From Arthrobacter agilis (GTDB taxonomy: Bacteria > Actinomycetota > Actinomycetes > Actinomycetales > Micrococcaceae): DNA of 64,000 nt. Below are positions 20,496 through 30,701 of the stretch, one piece after another. The notes under the pieces were generated by a model, which was not told the origin of the DNA, did not search any database, and was given only the letters and a program-made list of their open reading frames with translations. Each line of letters starts with the position of its first letter. Position 1 is the first letter of the stretch. A program made the translations under genes and the position numbers. The stretch is taken from assembly GCF_002157505.1 (NCBI RefSeq), contig NZ_NFSC01000031.1, positions 62,001 to 126,000 of the forward strand, written 5' to 3'.

Positions 20496-21413
20496 TCAGG
20501 ACCTGTCGGACGTGACGGGCTGGTCGGCGGTGACCGTCACGGCGACCACGCCGAGGCCCGCGTGCGCAGCGAGGACCGAGGGACAGGGAGCCAGGGACAC
20601 CCGTCCCGTCCCTGCCACCGCCTCGAGGCGCTCGGCCAGGCCGCGAGCCTCGTCCTCGTTGCCGAAGTGGTGCACGGTCAGCAGGACGCCGCCCGTCCGG
20701 GCCGCGACGTCGGCCTCCACCAGTTCCTGGAGCCGCGCCATCGCCCGCGGCGCCGACCGCATGCGTTCGAGGGGTACCAGCCGCCCGCCCTGCACATGGA
20801 GGATCACCCGGACGGACAGGAGCGTGCCCAACCAGCCCGCGGCTGCGGTGACCCTGCCGCCACGCCGCAGCTGCTCGACGCTCGGCACGTAGAAGTAGAG
20901 CGCGGAGGCACGTGCCGCCATCGCCGCAGCGGCCGCAGCTGCCTGCAGGTCGGCACCCGTCCGGGCGGCAGCGAGGGCGGCGAGGGCCGCACGGCCCTGC
21001 GCCATGCCCGTCGTCCTCGTGTCGATCACCTCGACCGGGATCGTCGCCCGTGATGCCGCCAGTCGTGCTGCTTCGACGGTCCCGGACAGCAGCCCCGACA
21101 GGTGGAGGGACACGACGCCGTCGTAGCCTTCCTCCGCGAGGCGGCCGTACACCCTGTCGAACTGGCCCGGCGATGGACGGGATGTGCGCACGTCCGATCC
21201 CGCTGCGAGGGCCACCATCAGCGGACCGGTGACGTCGTCGTGCTCACCCGTCAGGATGTCGGAACCCACGAGGACCGGCATCGCGACGACCTGCACGTCC
21301 TCGGCCGGACCGCCGGGCGCCATCCAGTCGGGCGGGAAGCCTGCGGCCGAATCGGTGACGACGGCTACCCGTACGGCGTCTCCGTGCGCCGGCGTCGCCG
21401 GTCCCGGCTCCAT
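20496..21413 (-). CDS. DegV-family fatty-acid-binding protein
   Basis: A protein of 305 residues from ATG 21413, which overlaps the leuS stop by one base (TGATG); the longer in-frame extension reads through leuS. VAVVTDSAAGFP near residue 15, RTSRPSPGQF, YDGVVSLHLSGLLSGTVEAA and VEVIDTRTTGMAQG are the DegV lipid-binding motifs. Members bind a fatty acid, and the FakB branch presents it to the kinase FakA. No fakA is in view. Translational coupling to leuS is likely. Confidence 0.9.
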   Translation of the reverse strand: MEPGPATPAHGDAVRVAVVTDSAAGFPPDWMAPGGPAEDVQVVAMPVLVGSDILTGEHDDVTGPLMVALAAGSDVRTSRPSPGQFDRVYGRLAEEGYDGVVSLHLSGLLSGTVEAARLAASRATIPVEVIDTRTTGMAQGRAALAALAAARTGADLQAAAAAAAMAARASALYFYVPSVEQLRRGGRVTAAAGWLGTLLSVRVILHVQGGRLVPLERMRSAPRAMARLQELVEADVAARTGGVLLTVHHFGNEDEARGLAERLEAVAGTGRVSLAPCPSVLAAHAGLGVVAVTVTADQPVTSDRS

Positions 21414-23911
21414 CAGGCCGGGACGATGTTGACCAGTTTGGGCGCGCGCACGATCACCGTGCGGATCCCCCGGCCGTCCAGGACGCGCTGCACCTGCTCG
21501 CTGGCGAGGGCGAGCTCGCGCAGGTCGTGCTCGGCGATGTCCGGGGATACCGTCAGCCGGTCCCGCACCTTGCCCTGCACCTGGACCACGGCCACGACGC
21601 TCTCCTGCGTCAGCAGCCCGGCGTCCACCGCGGGCCAGCCCGCCGTCGCCACTGTCGCGTCGTGTCCGAGGCGGTTCCACAGGTCCTCTGCCGTGTAGGG
21701 CGCGAAGAGGCTGAGGATGATGGCGACCGCCTCGGCCGCTTCGCGCACCGCGGGATCCGCGCCGCCCGCGCCGGAGTCGATCGCCTTCCTCGTCGCATTG
21801 ACGAGTTCCATGAGCTTCGCGATGACGACGTTGAACTTGTTGGCCTCCATCAGCTCCGCGGCCTCGGCCACGGTCCGGTGCGTCACCGAGCGCAGTGCCC
21901 GGTCACCCGCCGACGTGTCGGCTCCGACCTCGCTGGTGACGTCGCCACCGAGCCGCCAGGCGCGCGCCAGGAACTTCGCCGAGCCTGACGGCGAGACATC
22001 CGCCCAGTCGACGTCGTCCTCCGGCGGGGACGCGAACACCATGGTGAGGCGCACGGCATCGACGCCGAAGCGGTCGAGCTGCTCGCCGAGGTCCACGCCG
22101 TTGCCGAGGGACTTGCTCATGGCCTTGCCACCGTTGAGCACCTGGCCCTGGTTGAGCAGCGCGCTGAAGGGCTCGGTGAAGTTGACCATGCCGAGGTCGA
22201 ACAGCACCTTGGTGAAGAACCTGCTGTACAGCAGGTGCAGGATGGCGTGCTCGACGCCGCCCACGTACTGGCCGACGGGCAGCCAGCGGTTCACGGCCTC
22301 GGTGTCGAACGGGGCGGTGTCCAGCTGCGGGTTGACGAAGCGCAGGTAGTACCAGGACGAGTCCACGAACGTGTCCATGGTGTCGGTGTCGCGGAGTGCG
22401 GCACCGCCGCACTGCGGGCACGCCACGTTGACCCACTCCTCGACGGCGGCCAACGGGGACGTCCCCTTCGGCGCGAGGGCCTCGCCGCGCAGGCCCTCGG
22501 GCAGCGTGACCGGCAGCTGGTCGTCCGGAACCGCGACCTCCCCGCACGCGGGGCAGTGGATGATCGGGATGGGCGTGCCCCAGAAACGCTGCCGCGAGAG
22601 CAGCCAGTCCCTCAGGCGGTAGTTGATCGTGTGCTCACCCGTCCCCTGCTCCTCGATCAGCTCGATCGCACGGCGGATGGCCTCGGCCTTGTCCAGGCCG
22701 GTCAGCTCGCCCGAATTGACCAGGGTCCCCTCGCCCGTCGTCGCGATCCCGGTCCCGGCAGCATCCTCCGCCCCCGTGTCGACGACGGTGCGGACGGGCA
22801 GGTCGAAGGCGCGGGCGAAGTCGAGGTCGCGCTGGTCGTGCGCGGGGACCGCCATGATCGCACCGGTGCCATAGTCGGCCAGGACGTAGTCGGCGGCCCA
22901 GACGGGCAGTTTCTCGCCGTTGAGCGGGTTGACGGCGTAGCGGCCGGTGAAGACTCCTGTCTTCTCACGCTCCGTCGCCTGGCGCTCGATCTCCGACAGT
23001 CCCTTGACCTGCTCCCGGTACTGCTCCAGGTCCGCCCGCCGGTCCGGCGTGACAAGGTCCAGCGCCAGGTCGGCGTCCGCGGCCACGACGAAGAACGTCG
23101 CCCCGTACAGCGTGTCCGGCCGGGTCGTGAAGACGGTGACGTCGCTCGCCGGCAGATCGCCGTCGGCCTCGATCCGGAACCGCACGTGCGCGCCCTCGGA
23201 ACGGCCGATCCAGTTGCGCTGCATGGCGAGCACGCGCTCGGGCCAGTGGCCTTTCAGCTGCTCCATGTCGTCCAGCAGGCGGTCCGCGTAGTCCGTGATC
23301 TTGAAGTACCACTGGTTCAGGTTCTTCTTCGTGACCATCGTCCCGCAGCGGTCGCAGGCTCCGTTGATGACCTGCTCGTTCGCCAGCACGGTCTGGTCCT
23401 TGGGGCACCAGTTCACGGGCGAGTTGCGGCGGTAGGCCAGGCCCTTCTGGAAGAACCGCACGAAGAGCCACTGTGTCCAGCGGTAGTACTCGGGGTCGGA
23501 GGTGTGCAGCCGGCGGCTCCAGTCGGCGCTGATCGCGTAGCGCCTGAACGAGTTCGCCTGGGTCTCGATGTTCGCGTAGGTCCACTCGGCGGGATGGGCG
23601 TTGCGCTTGATGGCCGCATTCTCGGCGGGGAGCCCGAAGGAGTCCCAGCCGATCGGGTGCAGGACGTCGTAGCCCTTCTGGCGGTAGAAACGCGCTGCGA
23701 CGTCGCCCATGGCGAATGCCTCCGCGTGGCCCATGTGCAGGTCGCCGGAGGGGTAGGGGAACATGTCGAGCACGTAGCGGCGCTCGCGCTCGCCGTCGTC
23801 GGCCGGTGCGAACGCCTGGAGCCGGTCCCAGACCTCAGGCCACTTCGCCTCGATGGCGGAGAAGTCGTAGGTGTTCTCGTCCGGCTGAGCGCCCTCGGGA
23901 TTGATGCTCAC
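21413..23911 (-). CDS. leuS: Leucyl-tRNA synthetase
   Basis: A protein of 832 residues from GTG 23911 (MSINPEGAQ); an in-frame extension further upstream runs through the leader and has no similarity. A class I HIGH-type motif (DLHMGH, about 56), an editing domain insertion (with TTRPDTL, about 240) and MSKSLGNG (about 600) are visible. A zinc-type C-x2-C region, [10 protein letters not shown] and CPQCGGAAL, is also present. The upstream leader looks like a leucine attenuator. degV is coupled downstream. Confidence 0.97.
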   Translation of the reverse strand: MSINPEGAQPDENTYDFSAIEAKWPEVWDRLQAFAPADDGERERRYVLDMFPYPSGDLHMGHAEAFAMGDVAARFYRQKGYDVLHPIGWDSFGLPAENAAIKRNAHPAEWTYANIETQANSFRRYAISADWSRRLHTSDPEYYRWTQWLFVRFFQKGLAYRRNSPVNWCPKDQTVLANEQVINGACDRCGTMVTKKNLNQWYFKITDYADRLLDDMEQLKGHWPERVLAMQRNWIGRSEGAHVRFRIEADGDLPASDVTVFTTRPDTLYGATFFVVAADADLALDLVTPDRRADLEQYREQVKGLSEIERQATEREKTGVFTGRYAVNPLNGEKLPVWAADYVLADYGTGAIMAVPAHDQRDLDFARAFDLPVRTVVDTGAEDAAGTGIATTGEGTLVNSGELTGLDKAEAIRRAIELIEEQGTGEHTINYRLRDWLLSRQRFWGTPIPIIHCPACGEVAVPDDQLPVTLPEGLRGEALAPKGTSPLAAVEEWVNVACPQCGGAALRDTDTMDTFVDSSWYYLRFVNPQLDTAPFDTEAVNRWLPVGQYVGGVEHAILHLLYSRFFTKVLFDLGMVNFTEPFSALLNQGQVLNGGKAMSKSLGNGVDLGEQLDRFGVDAVRLTMVFASPPEDDVDWADVSPSGSAKFLARAWRLGGDVTSEVGADTSAGDRALRSVTHRTVAEAAELMEANKFNVVIAKLMELVNATRKAIDSGAGGADPAVREAAEAVAIILSLFAPYTAEDLWNRLGHDATVATAGWPAVDAGLLTQESVVAVVQVQGKVRDRLTVSPDIAEHDLRELALASEQVQRVLDGRGIRTVIVRAPKLVNIVPA

Positions 23912-24024
23912 TGTATGTTGACCTGTCCTGTCGGTGGAACGTCGTCCTGCTCGATGCTTCTTGTCTGATGCGCTGCCGCGAACCCGCGCCCAGGCGCCTC
24001 CGGGGTGTCCTGCGCCGGACACAC

Positions 24025-24074
24025 AAAAGCCCCTCACACACAGGAGGGGCCGCCGCACGGTGAGTACCGTGCGG
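24025..24074 (-). promoter_or_regulatory. leuS transcription attenuator (hairpin plus intrinsic terminator)
   Basis: In the direction of leuS transcription there is a perfect 9-bp hairpin (24066-24074 with 24053-24061, loop of four), starting right after the leader stop codon. Two bases later comes a 7-bp GC stem (24044-24050 with 24029-24035, loop of eight) followed by UUUU (24028-24025), an intrinsic terminator about 115 bases before the leuS start. Leader-peptide attenuators before leuS have been predicted in some Streptomyces. I could not derive a clear alternative antiterminator pairing by eye. Confidence 0.65.
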
Positions 24075-24101
24075 CTAGGTAAGGAGGAGGGCGCGGAGCA
24101 T
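24075..24101 (-). CDS. Putative leucine-rich leader peptide of leuS (MLRALLLT)
   Basis: A reading frame of eight codons, ATG CTC CGC GCC CTC CTC CTT ACC, then TAG, holds four leucines. A -10-like TAAAGT lies exactly six bases before the ATG, the spacing seen for leaderless transcripts in actinobacteria, so a ribosome site is not needed. The stop codon directly abuts the first hairpin of the attenuator. Four leucine codons of eight before leuS is unlikely by chance, but expression is not shown. Confidence 0.6.
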   Translation of the reverse strand: MLRALLLT

Positions 24102-24149
24102 GCGTTCACTTTAGCAGTGCCCGCAGCCCGGTGCCGGATGCAGCTGCCA

Positions 24150-24191
24150 GGGTCATGCCCGGCCCGCCCTGCGGCGGACCGGGCATGACCC
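24150..24191. terminator. Hairpin between glpK end and leuS promoter
   Basis: A 13-bp stem (24150-24162 with 24179-24191) encloses a second 5-bp stem (24164-24168 with 24173-24177). It starts 15 bases after the glpK stop, with no U tract. It probably ends the glp transcript. Confidence 0.7.
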
Positions 24192-24205
24192 CGTGGAGGG
24201 GGGAG

Positions 24206-25723
<1,518 letters not shown>

Positions 25724-25792
25724 GTCGTACTCCTTCATTGGATGGACGTCGTTGATCGGCGGCTGCGCACAGCCGCCCGGTCGTGCTGGTGC

Positions 25793-26542
25793 CTAGGCGG
25801 CAGCTACAGGGAACGTGATGAACTGCACGACGATGCCGGCAAGGACACCACCGACGATCGGTCCGACGACCGGGACCCAGGCGTAACCCCAGTCGCTGCT
25901 GCCCTTGCCCCGGATGGGGAGGATGGCGTGGGCGATGCGGGGACCGAGGTCGCGGTTCGGGTTGATGGCGTAGCCCGTCGGGCCACCGAGGGAAGCACCG
26001 ATACCCACGACGAGCAGAGCGACCGCGAGGGGGCCGAGGCCCGTTGCGGTGGGGCCGAGGGACAGGATGACGAAGACGAGCACGAACGTGCCGATGATCT
26101 CGGTGACGAGGTTCCAGCCGTAGGAACGGATGGCGGGACCGGTGGAGAAGACGCCGAGCTTGTTGGCGGGGTCCGGCTCCTCGTCGAAGTGCTGCTTGTA
26201 GGAGAGCCAGCAGAGCACAGCGCCGAGGATGGAACCGAGCATCTGGGCCGCGAGGTAGGCGATGGCGTTGATGAAGTTCTTGTCGACGCCGGGAGCGAAT
26301 TCGGCGGTGTCGCCGTTGACCCAGAGACCCATCGTGACCGCGAAATTGAGGTGGGCCCCGGAGAGGGCTGCGACGTAGACGCCGGCGAAGACGGCGAGCC
26401 CCCACCCGAAGTTGACCATGAGGAAGCCGCCGTTATTTCCCTTGGTCCTGGCGAGCGCGACATTCGCGACGACGCCCGTACCGAGCAATAGCAGCAGCAT
26501 CGTGCCGAAGGTTTCGGCAACAAACACTTCCAGAGACATCAT
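25793..26542 (-). CDS. glpF: MIP-family glycerol facilitator with altered NPA boxes
   Basis: A protein of 249 residues with six membrane segments. The first pore box reads NFA (66-68, in GAHLNFAVTMG) and the second NPN (194-196, in YAINPNRDLGPR), where almost all aquaglyceroporins have NPA and NPA. I checked both in the nucleotides. The Arg after the second box, part of the selectivity filter, is kept. AGGAG lies three bases before the first ATG (26542) and six before the second (26539), which may be the real start. Context with glpK and glpD supports glycerol transport. Confidence 0.9.
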   Translation of the reverse strand: MMSLEVFVAETFGTMLLLLLGTGVVANVALARTKGNNGGFLMVNFGWGLAVFAGVYVAALSGAHLNFAVTMGLWVNGDTAEFAPGVDKNFINAIAYLAAQMLGSILGAVLCWLSYKQHFDEEPDPANKLGVFSTGPAIRSYGWNLVTEIIGTFVLVFVILSLGPTATGLGPLAVALLVVGIGASLGGPTGYAINPNRDLGPRIAHAILPIRGKGSSDWGYAWVPVVGPIVGGVLAGIVVQFITFPVAAA

Positions 26543-26568
26543 TGACTCCTCTATCTATTCATTTATCG

Positions 26569-26649
26569 ACGGGTGCCGCCGCCTCGACGGCACCCGTTGG
26601 TTCCCTCCGGCAACCACTGCCGTTGGCACTGCACCGCTGGAACAGCGGT
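26569..26649. terminator. Two hairpins between glpD and glpF
   Basis: The first after the glpD stop is a 7-bp stem with a 3-base loop (26633-26649). The second is a 10-bp stem with a 9-base loop (26569-26597), followed in the glpF direction by an A/T-rich stretch and the glpF ribosome site. They could end the glpD message partly or protect a processed glpFK message. Confidence 0.55.
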
Positions 26650-26673
26650 TCGACGACGCTGCGGCAGGTGCCG

Positions 26674-28422
26674 CTACGCGGTCAGGCTCTTGACCTGCAC
26701 TCGATGGGCCTCGGCAAGGACCTTCTCGGCGAGCTTGATCTCCGCTGCGGATTCCGCAGCGGTCCAGCCCAGCAACGGGGCCAGGGTCTCGGCAAGCTCT
26801 GCGAGCAGTTCCTCGGAGACCAGGCCCCGGAATGCAAGCGATGTACGGCGAATCAGGACGTCGATCAGGTGGCCGACCTGCTCGTGCTCCACCATGTAGG
26901 CGAGTTCTCGCGTGCTCAGCTCCTGCGTGGAATTAAACATCCTGTCCGGGCTTTCGGCGAGGTATTCGAGAACATCCTTCGCGCGGGTTCCGTAGCGCGT
27001 GAGCAGGACCTCCAGCCGGGCCTGGTCGACGCCCGACCGGACCGCCGCCGTGATCCAGGAGCGCCGCGACGCTTCGTCCGTCGGGAAGTCCTTGCCACCG
27101 CCGATCGCGACACCCGCTGTCGAGGTCCTGCGCGTGGCACCGAGGGCCGCGAGCGTGTCGTCGGCGAGGTGCTCGGACAGGGCGCGGAAGGTGGTCCACT
27201 TGCCGCCGACGAGGCTCAGCGTGGTGACGGTGCGGCCGCCCCGCTTCTCCTCGCGCTTCTCGATACGGTAGTCGCGCGAGACGAAGCCCGGCTGCGTGTC
27301 GTCGTGGCGCGGCAGGGGCCGCACACCGGAGAAGCTGTACACGATGTCGTCCCGCGACACCTCGATATCGGGGAAGACGTGCCCGATCAGCTCGAAGAAG
27401 TATGCGATCTCCTCGTCCGTGCAGACGGCCTGCTCCTCGACGTCGACGTCGATGTCGGTGGTGCCGACGAGGACGCGGTCCCCCATGGGGTAGATGAGAA
27501 CGATGCGGCCATCGAGATGCTCGAAGAAGATCTCCGTGCCGTTGCACGCTGCGAGCAGTCGGGGGTTGTCCAGCACGATGTGCGAGCCCTTGGTGCCGCC
27601 CATGAAGAGGGTCTCCGCACCGAGTGCCGCGTTGGTGCTGTCGGTCCAGGCACCGGTCGCGTTGACGACGACGTCGGCCTGGAAGGAGAAGGTTTCACCG
27701 GAGAGCTCGTCCCGCAGCAGGACGCCCTCATCGGTGGTGCCGATGGCGCTGACGTAGTTCGCGGCGCGGGCGGCCGGGTTGGCGACCTGGCCGTCGCGCA
27801 GCACGTCCAGCGTGAGGCGCTCCGGGTTGTGCACGGAGGCGTCGAAGTAGGTTGCCGCGTACTTGATGTCCTTGCGGAGCTCGGGCATGGCGGCGAGCGC
27901 CTTCTTGCGGCCGACGAAGGAGTGGCGGGGGACGTTGCCGCCGTCGCGGGAGAAGAAGTCGTACATCGTGAGGCCGGCCTTGATGAGGACGGCGCCGCGC
28001 TCCACCTGCTTGCCCGGGCGGTGGGTGAGGAAGCGCAGGGGGGCGGAGAGGATGCCCGAGAACGTCGTGTAGATGGGGATGGTGGTCTGCAGCGGCTTCA
28101 CATAGTGCGGCGCGATCCGCAGGAGGGCGTTGCGCTCGATGACCGACTCGCGGACGAGGCGGAACTCGCCGTTCTCGAGGTAGCGGATCCCGCCGTGGAT
28201 CATGTGCGACGAGGCGCCCGAGGCTCCCTGGCAGTAGTCGCCGCGCTCCACGAGTGCGACGTCGATCCCCTGCAGTGCGAGGTCGCGGAACGTGCCGACC
28301 CCGTTGATGCCGCCGCCGATGACGAGCACGGAGGCCCGGGGGGTGTCCCTGAGCTTCTGCACCACGGTGCGGGTAGAAGTTGTCGTGCCTTCACCGGTGG
28401 TCCGGTCGGCTGGAATGCTCAA
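26674..28422 (-). CDS. glpD: Aerobic glycerol-3-phosphate dehydrogenase
   Basis: A protein of 582 residues. The FAD site VLVIGGGINGVGTFRDLALQG begins near residue 32 (GGGINGVG dinucleotide motif). SSHMIHGGIRYLE, TKGSHIVL, VGTTDIDVD and GGKWTTFRALSEH are typical of GlpD, and the C-terminal DAO_C domain is complete. I took TTG 28422, with GGAG eight bases upstream; reading further upstream only crosses the divergent regulator. It oxidises glycerol-3-phosphate to dihydroxyacetone phosphate at the membrane, feeding electrons to quinone. Confidence 0.96.
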   Translation of the reverse strand: MSIPADRTTGEGTTTSTRTVVQKLRDTPRASVLVIGGGINGVGTFRDLALQGIDVALVERGDYCQGASGASSHMIHGGIRYLENGEFRLVRESVIERNALLRIAPHYVKPLQTTIPIYTTFSGILSAPLRFLTHRPGKQVERGAVLIKAGLTMYDFFSRDGGNVPRHSFVGRKKALAAMPELRKDIKYAATYFDASVHNPERLTLDVLRDGQVANPAARAANYVSAIGTTDEGVLLRDELSGETFSFQADVVVNATGAWTDSTNAALGAETLFMGGTKGSHIVLDNPRLLAACNGTEIFFEHLDGRIVLIYPMGDRVLVGTTDIDVDVEEQAVCTDEEIAYFFELIGHVFPDIEVSRDDIVYSFSGVRPLPRHDDTQPGFVSRDYRIEKREEKRGGRTVTTLSLVGGKWTTFRALSEHLADDTLAALGATRRTSTAGVAIGGGKDFPTDEASRRSWITAAVRSGVDQARLEVLLTRYGTRAKDVLEYLAESPDRMFNSTQELSTRELAYMVEHEQVGHLIDVLIRRTSLAFRGLVSEELLAELAETLAPLLGWTAAESAAEIKLAEKVLAEAHRVQVKSLTA

Positions 28423-28448
28423 GGGACTACTCCGTCGCTTCTCTGTAG

Positions 28449-28528
28449 CTGCTCTTGCTGGAATGGGTGCTGCGGTTCCATTCTTCGAGCAGTGGGAATA
28501 GCAGTCAATCGGATTGCACAAACGTGCA
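28449..28528. promoter_or_regulatory. glpD promoter and candidate operators in the glpD-sorC divergent region
   Basis: Reverse-strand -35 TTGACT (28503-28508) and -10 AAGAAT (28480-28485) are 17 bases apart. A clean dyad TGCAC-N4-GTGCA (28515-28528) sits just upstream of that -35 and 20 bases before the regulator start. A larger imperfect dyad, CTGCTC/GAATGG with CCATTC/GAGCAG (28449-28492), overlaps the -10. Binding of the neighbouring SorC-type protein is inferred. Confidence 0.5.
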
Positions 28529-28548
28529 CGGACGGCCACACTGGCGGG

Positions 28549-29550
28549 ATGACGACGACGAACGGCGGTCCTCGGCGGGTACCCGCAGAGGTGGAGCAGA
28601 CCCACGGCAACCGCTCGCGGGATGCCCTGCGGGCCGCGCAGATGTACTACCTCCAGGACCTCACCATGGACGCCATCGCGCGCGAGCTGCGCACCTCCCG
28701 CTCCACGGTCTCCCGCCTGCTCTCCATGGCGCGCGAGACAGGCCTCGTGCAGATCCAGGTCAACAATCCGTCCGAGCGTGCCCCGGCGCTGGAGCAGCAG
28801 ATCAGCCGCCGGTTCGGCGTCGAGGCCCACGTGGTGCCGGTCGCGGACTCTGTCAGCGACTCCGAGGTGCTCGACCGCGTCGCCATCCAGGCGGCCCGTA
28901 CCATCGGGCCGCTCGTGGATTCGAATGCCATTATCGGCGTCGCCTGGGGATCCACCCTGAGCGCCGTCAGCCATCACCTGACCCGCAAGCAGACCCACGA
29001 CAGCACCATCGTGCAGCTCAATGGTGCCGGGAACACCCAGACCACGGGGATCACCTACGCGAGCGAGATCCTGCGGCGCTTCGGGCAGGCCTACGGCGCA
29101 CGCGTGGAACAGTTCCCCGTCCCCGCGTTCTTCGACCACGCGGCCACCAAGACGGCGATGTGGGAGGAGCGCAGCGTCCGCCGCATCCTCGACCTTCAGG
29201 GCCGGATGACCATGGCGATCTTCGGCGTCGGCTCCATCGGCGCCGGCATCCCCAGCCACGTCTACAGCGGTGGCTACCTGGACCGGGCGGACCTCGACAC
29301 CCTGGAGAGCGAGGAGGTCGTGGGCGACGTCGCCACCATGTTCTTCCGGGCGGACGGCTCCTACAGCGACATCCTGCTCAACGAGCGCAGCACCGGCCCG
29401 GACCTCGACGACCTGAGGCGGGTCCGAAGGCGCATCTGCGTCGTGTCCGGAGAATCGAAGATCAATGGCCTGCGGGGGGCGCTCGCGGCAGGACTGGCCA
29501 CCGACCTCATCCTGGATGAGGGATCCGCCCGGCGCCTCGTGCACACCTGA
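28549..29550 (+). CDS. SorC/DeoR-type sugar-binding transcriptional regulator
   Basis: A protein of 333 residues. The N-terminal helix-turn-helix (about 30-60) contains YLQDLTMDAIARELRTSRST. The remainder is the SorC-family effector domain (IGVAWGSTLSAVSHHL, IFGVGSIGAG, VGDVATMFFRADG), which in relatives binds phosphorylated sugars. It is divergent from glpD, so a phosphorylated intermediate of glycerol or polyol catabolism is the likely inducer; that is inference. The ribosome site is weak (GGCGGG). Confidence 0.9.
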   Translation: MTTTNGGPRRVPAEVEQTHGNRSRDALRAAQMYYLQDLTMDAIARELRTSRSTVSRLLSMARETGLVQIQVNNPSERAPALEQQISRRFGVEAHVVPVADSVSDSEVLDRVAIQAARTIGPLVDSNAIIGVAWGSTLSAVSHHLTRKQTHDSTIVQLNGAGNTQTTGITYASEILRRFGQAYGARVEQFPVPAFFDHAATKTAMWEERSVRRILDLQGRMTMAIFGVGSIGAGIPSHVYSGGYLDRADLDTLESEEVVGDVATMFFRADGSYSDILLNERSTGPDLDDLRRVRRRICVVSGESKINGLRGALAAGLATDLILDEGSARRLVHT

Positions 29551-29595
29551 ACGCCCGCTCGTCCGTGAACGGAGAAGCTCCCGAGGCACGTGCGG

Positions 29596-30609
29596 CTACA
29601 CCGTGAGGACCACCTTGCCGCGGACGGCACCCGACTCGAGGTAGTCCATTGCCTCGGCAGCCCTCGCCAGCGGGAAGGTGCGGTCGATGCTGGGTACGAC
29701 GGAGCCGCCTTCGATCAGGGGTACGAGCCGCTCGAGGGCTTCCGCGCGTACCACGGCGAAGACCATCGCCAGCCTCTGGTGAACGAACGGAGACAGCGCC
29801 ACGGCTCCGAGTTGCCGGTGCAGGCCGCCGGTCAGGTTCCCTCCGCCCTCACCGCCGACGATCACCGCCGTGCCGTTCGGCGAGAGGGCACGCCGCAGGC
29901 GGGCCACCGAGGGGGTGCCGCCGATATCGAGGATGAGGTCGAAGGCGGCACCGCCGAGGGCGAAGTCCTGCACCCTGTAGTCGATCACCTGGTCGGCGCC
30001 CAGTGCGCGCACGTACTCGGCCTTGGCGCCGCTGCACACCGCCGTGACCTGCGCTCCTGCCGCCCTGGCAAGCTGCACAGCAAAGCTGCCGACACCGCCC
30101 GAGGCCCCGAGGATCGCCACGTGCTGGCCTTCGCCGACCCGGCCGGCGTCGTGCAGCGCCTTCACCGCTGTGACGCCGGAGACCGGCACCGCTGCGGCCT
30201 GGACGAAGGACAGCGCGGCCGGCTTGTGGACGAGGCCCCCCTCCCTCGCCGTCGCGAACTCCGCGAAGGTGCCGCGTCCGACGCCGAACACCTCGTCGCC
30301 GACGGCGAAGCGCGACACCCGGGCACCGACCGCGACGACGACGCCCGCGACGTCCATGCCGAGGACCGGATTCCTCGGCCCGCGCAGCCCGAAGGCAAGC
30401 CTCCCGAGGTACGGCAGGCCGGTCATCGTGTGCCACACCCCCCGGTCGAGCCCGGCAGCCCGCACCTGGATCAGCACCTCGTCGGCCGCGACCCCGGGCA
30501 CCGGCACATCGCGGGAGTGCAGCACCTCCGACCCGCCGTAGGCATCCTGCACCACCGCCCTCATGGTCCCGGTACCCGCCGTCGTCGTCCTGCCCGACCG
30601 TTCCTGCAT
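29596..30609 (-). CDS. Medium-chain dehydrogenase/reductase, quinone oxidoreductase-like
   Basis: A protein of 337 residues. A GroES-like N-terminal domain (about 16-140) lacks the zinc-ligand cysteines, and the Rossmann domain shows ILGASGGVGSFAVQLARAAG (about 168). The lack of zinc ligands and the AxxGxxG motif point to an NADPH-dependent zinc-free quinone oxidoreductase or enoyl reductase. ATG 30609 has GGGAAGG at good distance; the internal ATG at 30564 (MRAVVQ) is the alternative. It is divergent from a TetR gene with a shared operator-like dyad, suggesting induction by a small hydrophobic compound. Confidence 0.88.
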   Translation of the reverse strand: MQERSGRTTTAGTGTMRAVVQDAYGGSEVLHSRDVPVPGVAADEVLIQVRAAGLDRGVWHTMTGLPYLGRLAFGLRGPRNPVLGMDVAGVVVAVGARVSRFAVGDEVFGVGRGTFAEFATAREGGLVHKPAALSFVQAAAVPVSGVTAVKALHDAGRVGEGQHVAILGASGGVGSFAVQLARAAGAQVTAVCSGAKAEYVRALGADQVIDYRVQDFALGGAAFDLILDIGGTPSVARLRRALSPNGTAVIVGGEGGGNLTGGLHRQLGAVALSPFVHQRLAMVFAVVRAEALERLVPLIEGGSVVPSIDRTFPLARAAEAMDYLESGAVRGKVVLTV

Positions 30610-30660
30610 GACTGCCTTCCCGGAGCCGCACGGTGCGCCACCCGTCTATGGAGCACCGTA

Positions 30661-30675
30661 TCGTACAATGTACGA
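30661..30675. promoter_or_regulatory. TetR-type operator over divergent promoters
   Basis: The perfect dyad TCGTAC-AAT-GTACGA contains TACAAT (30664-30669), a -10-like hexamer for the TetR gene. Its complementary strand reads TACGAT towards the oxidoreductase. A repressor bound here would cover both start regions. Confidence 0.7.
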
Positions 30676-30701
30676 AAGCACTAGGGTGAGGAGTCGACGC
30701 A

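Noticed and set aside
23912-24110. T-box riboswitch before leuS
   Set aside because: No T-box core sequence or specifier-loop stem was found; the short Leu frame with terminator explains the leader better.
26542-28548. Forward frame continuing upstream of the SorC-type regulator
   Set aside because: It runs opposite glpD, whose protein is complete and well conserved; the regulator's HTH domain starts shortly after 28549.
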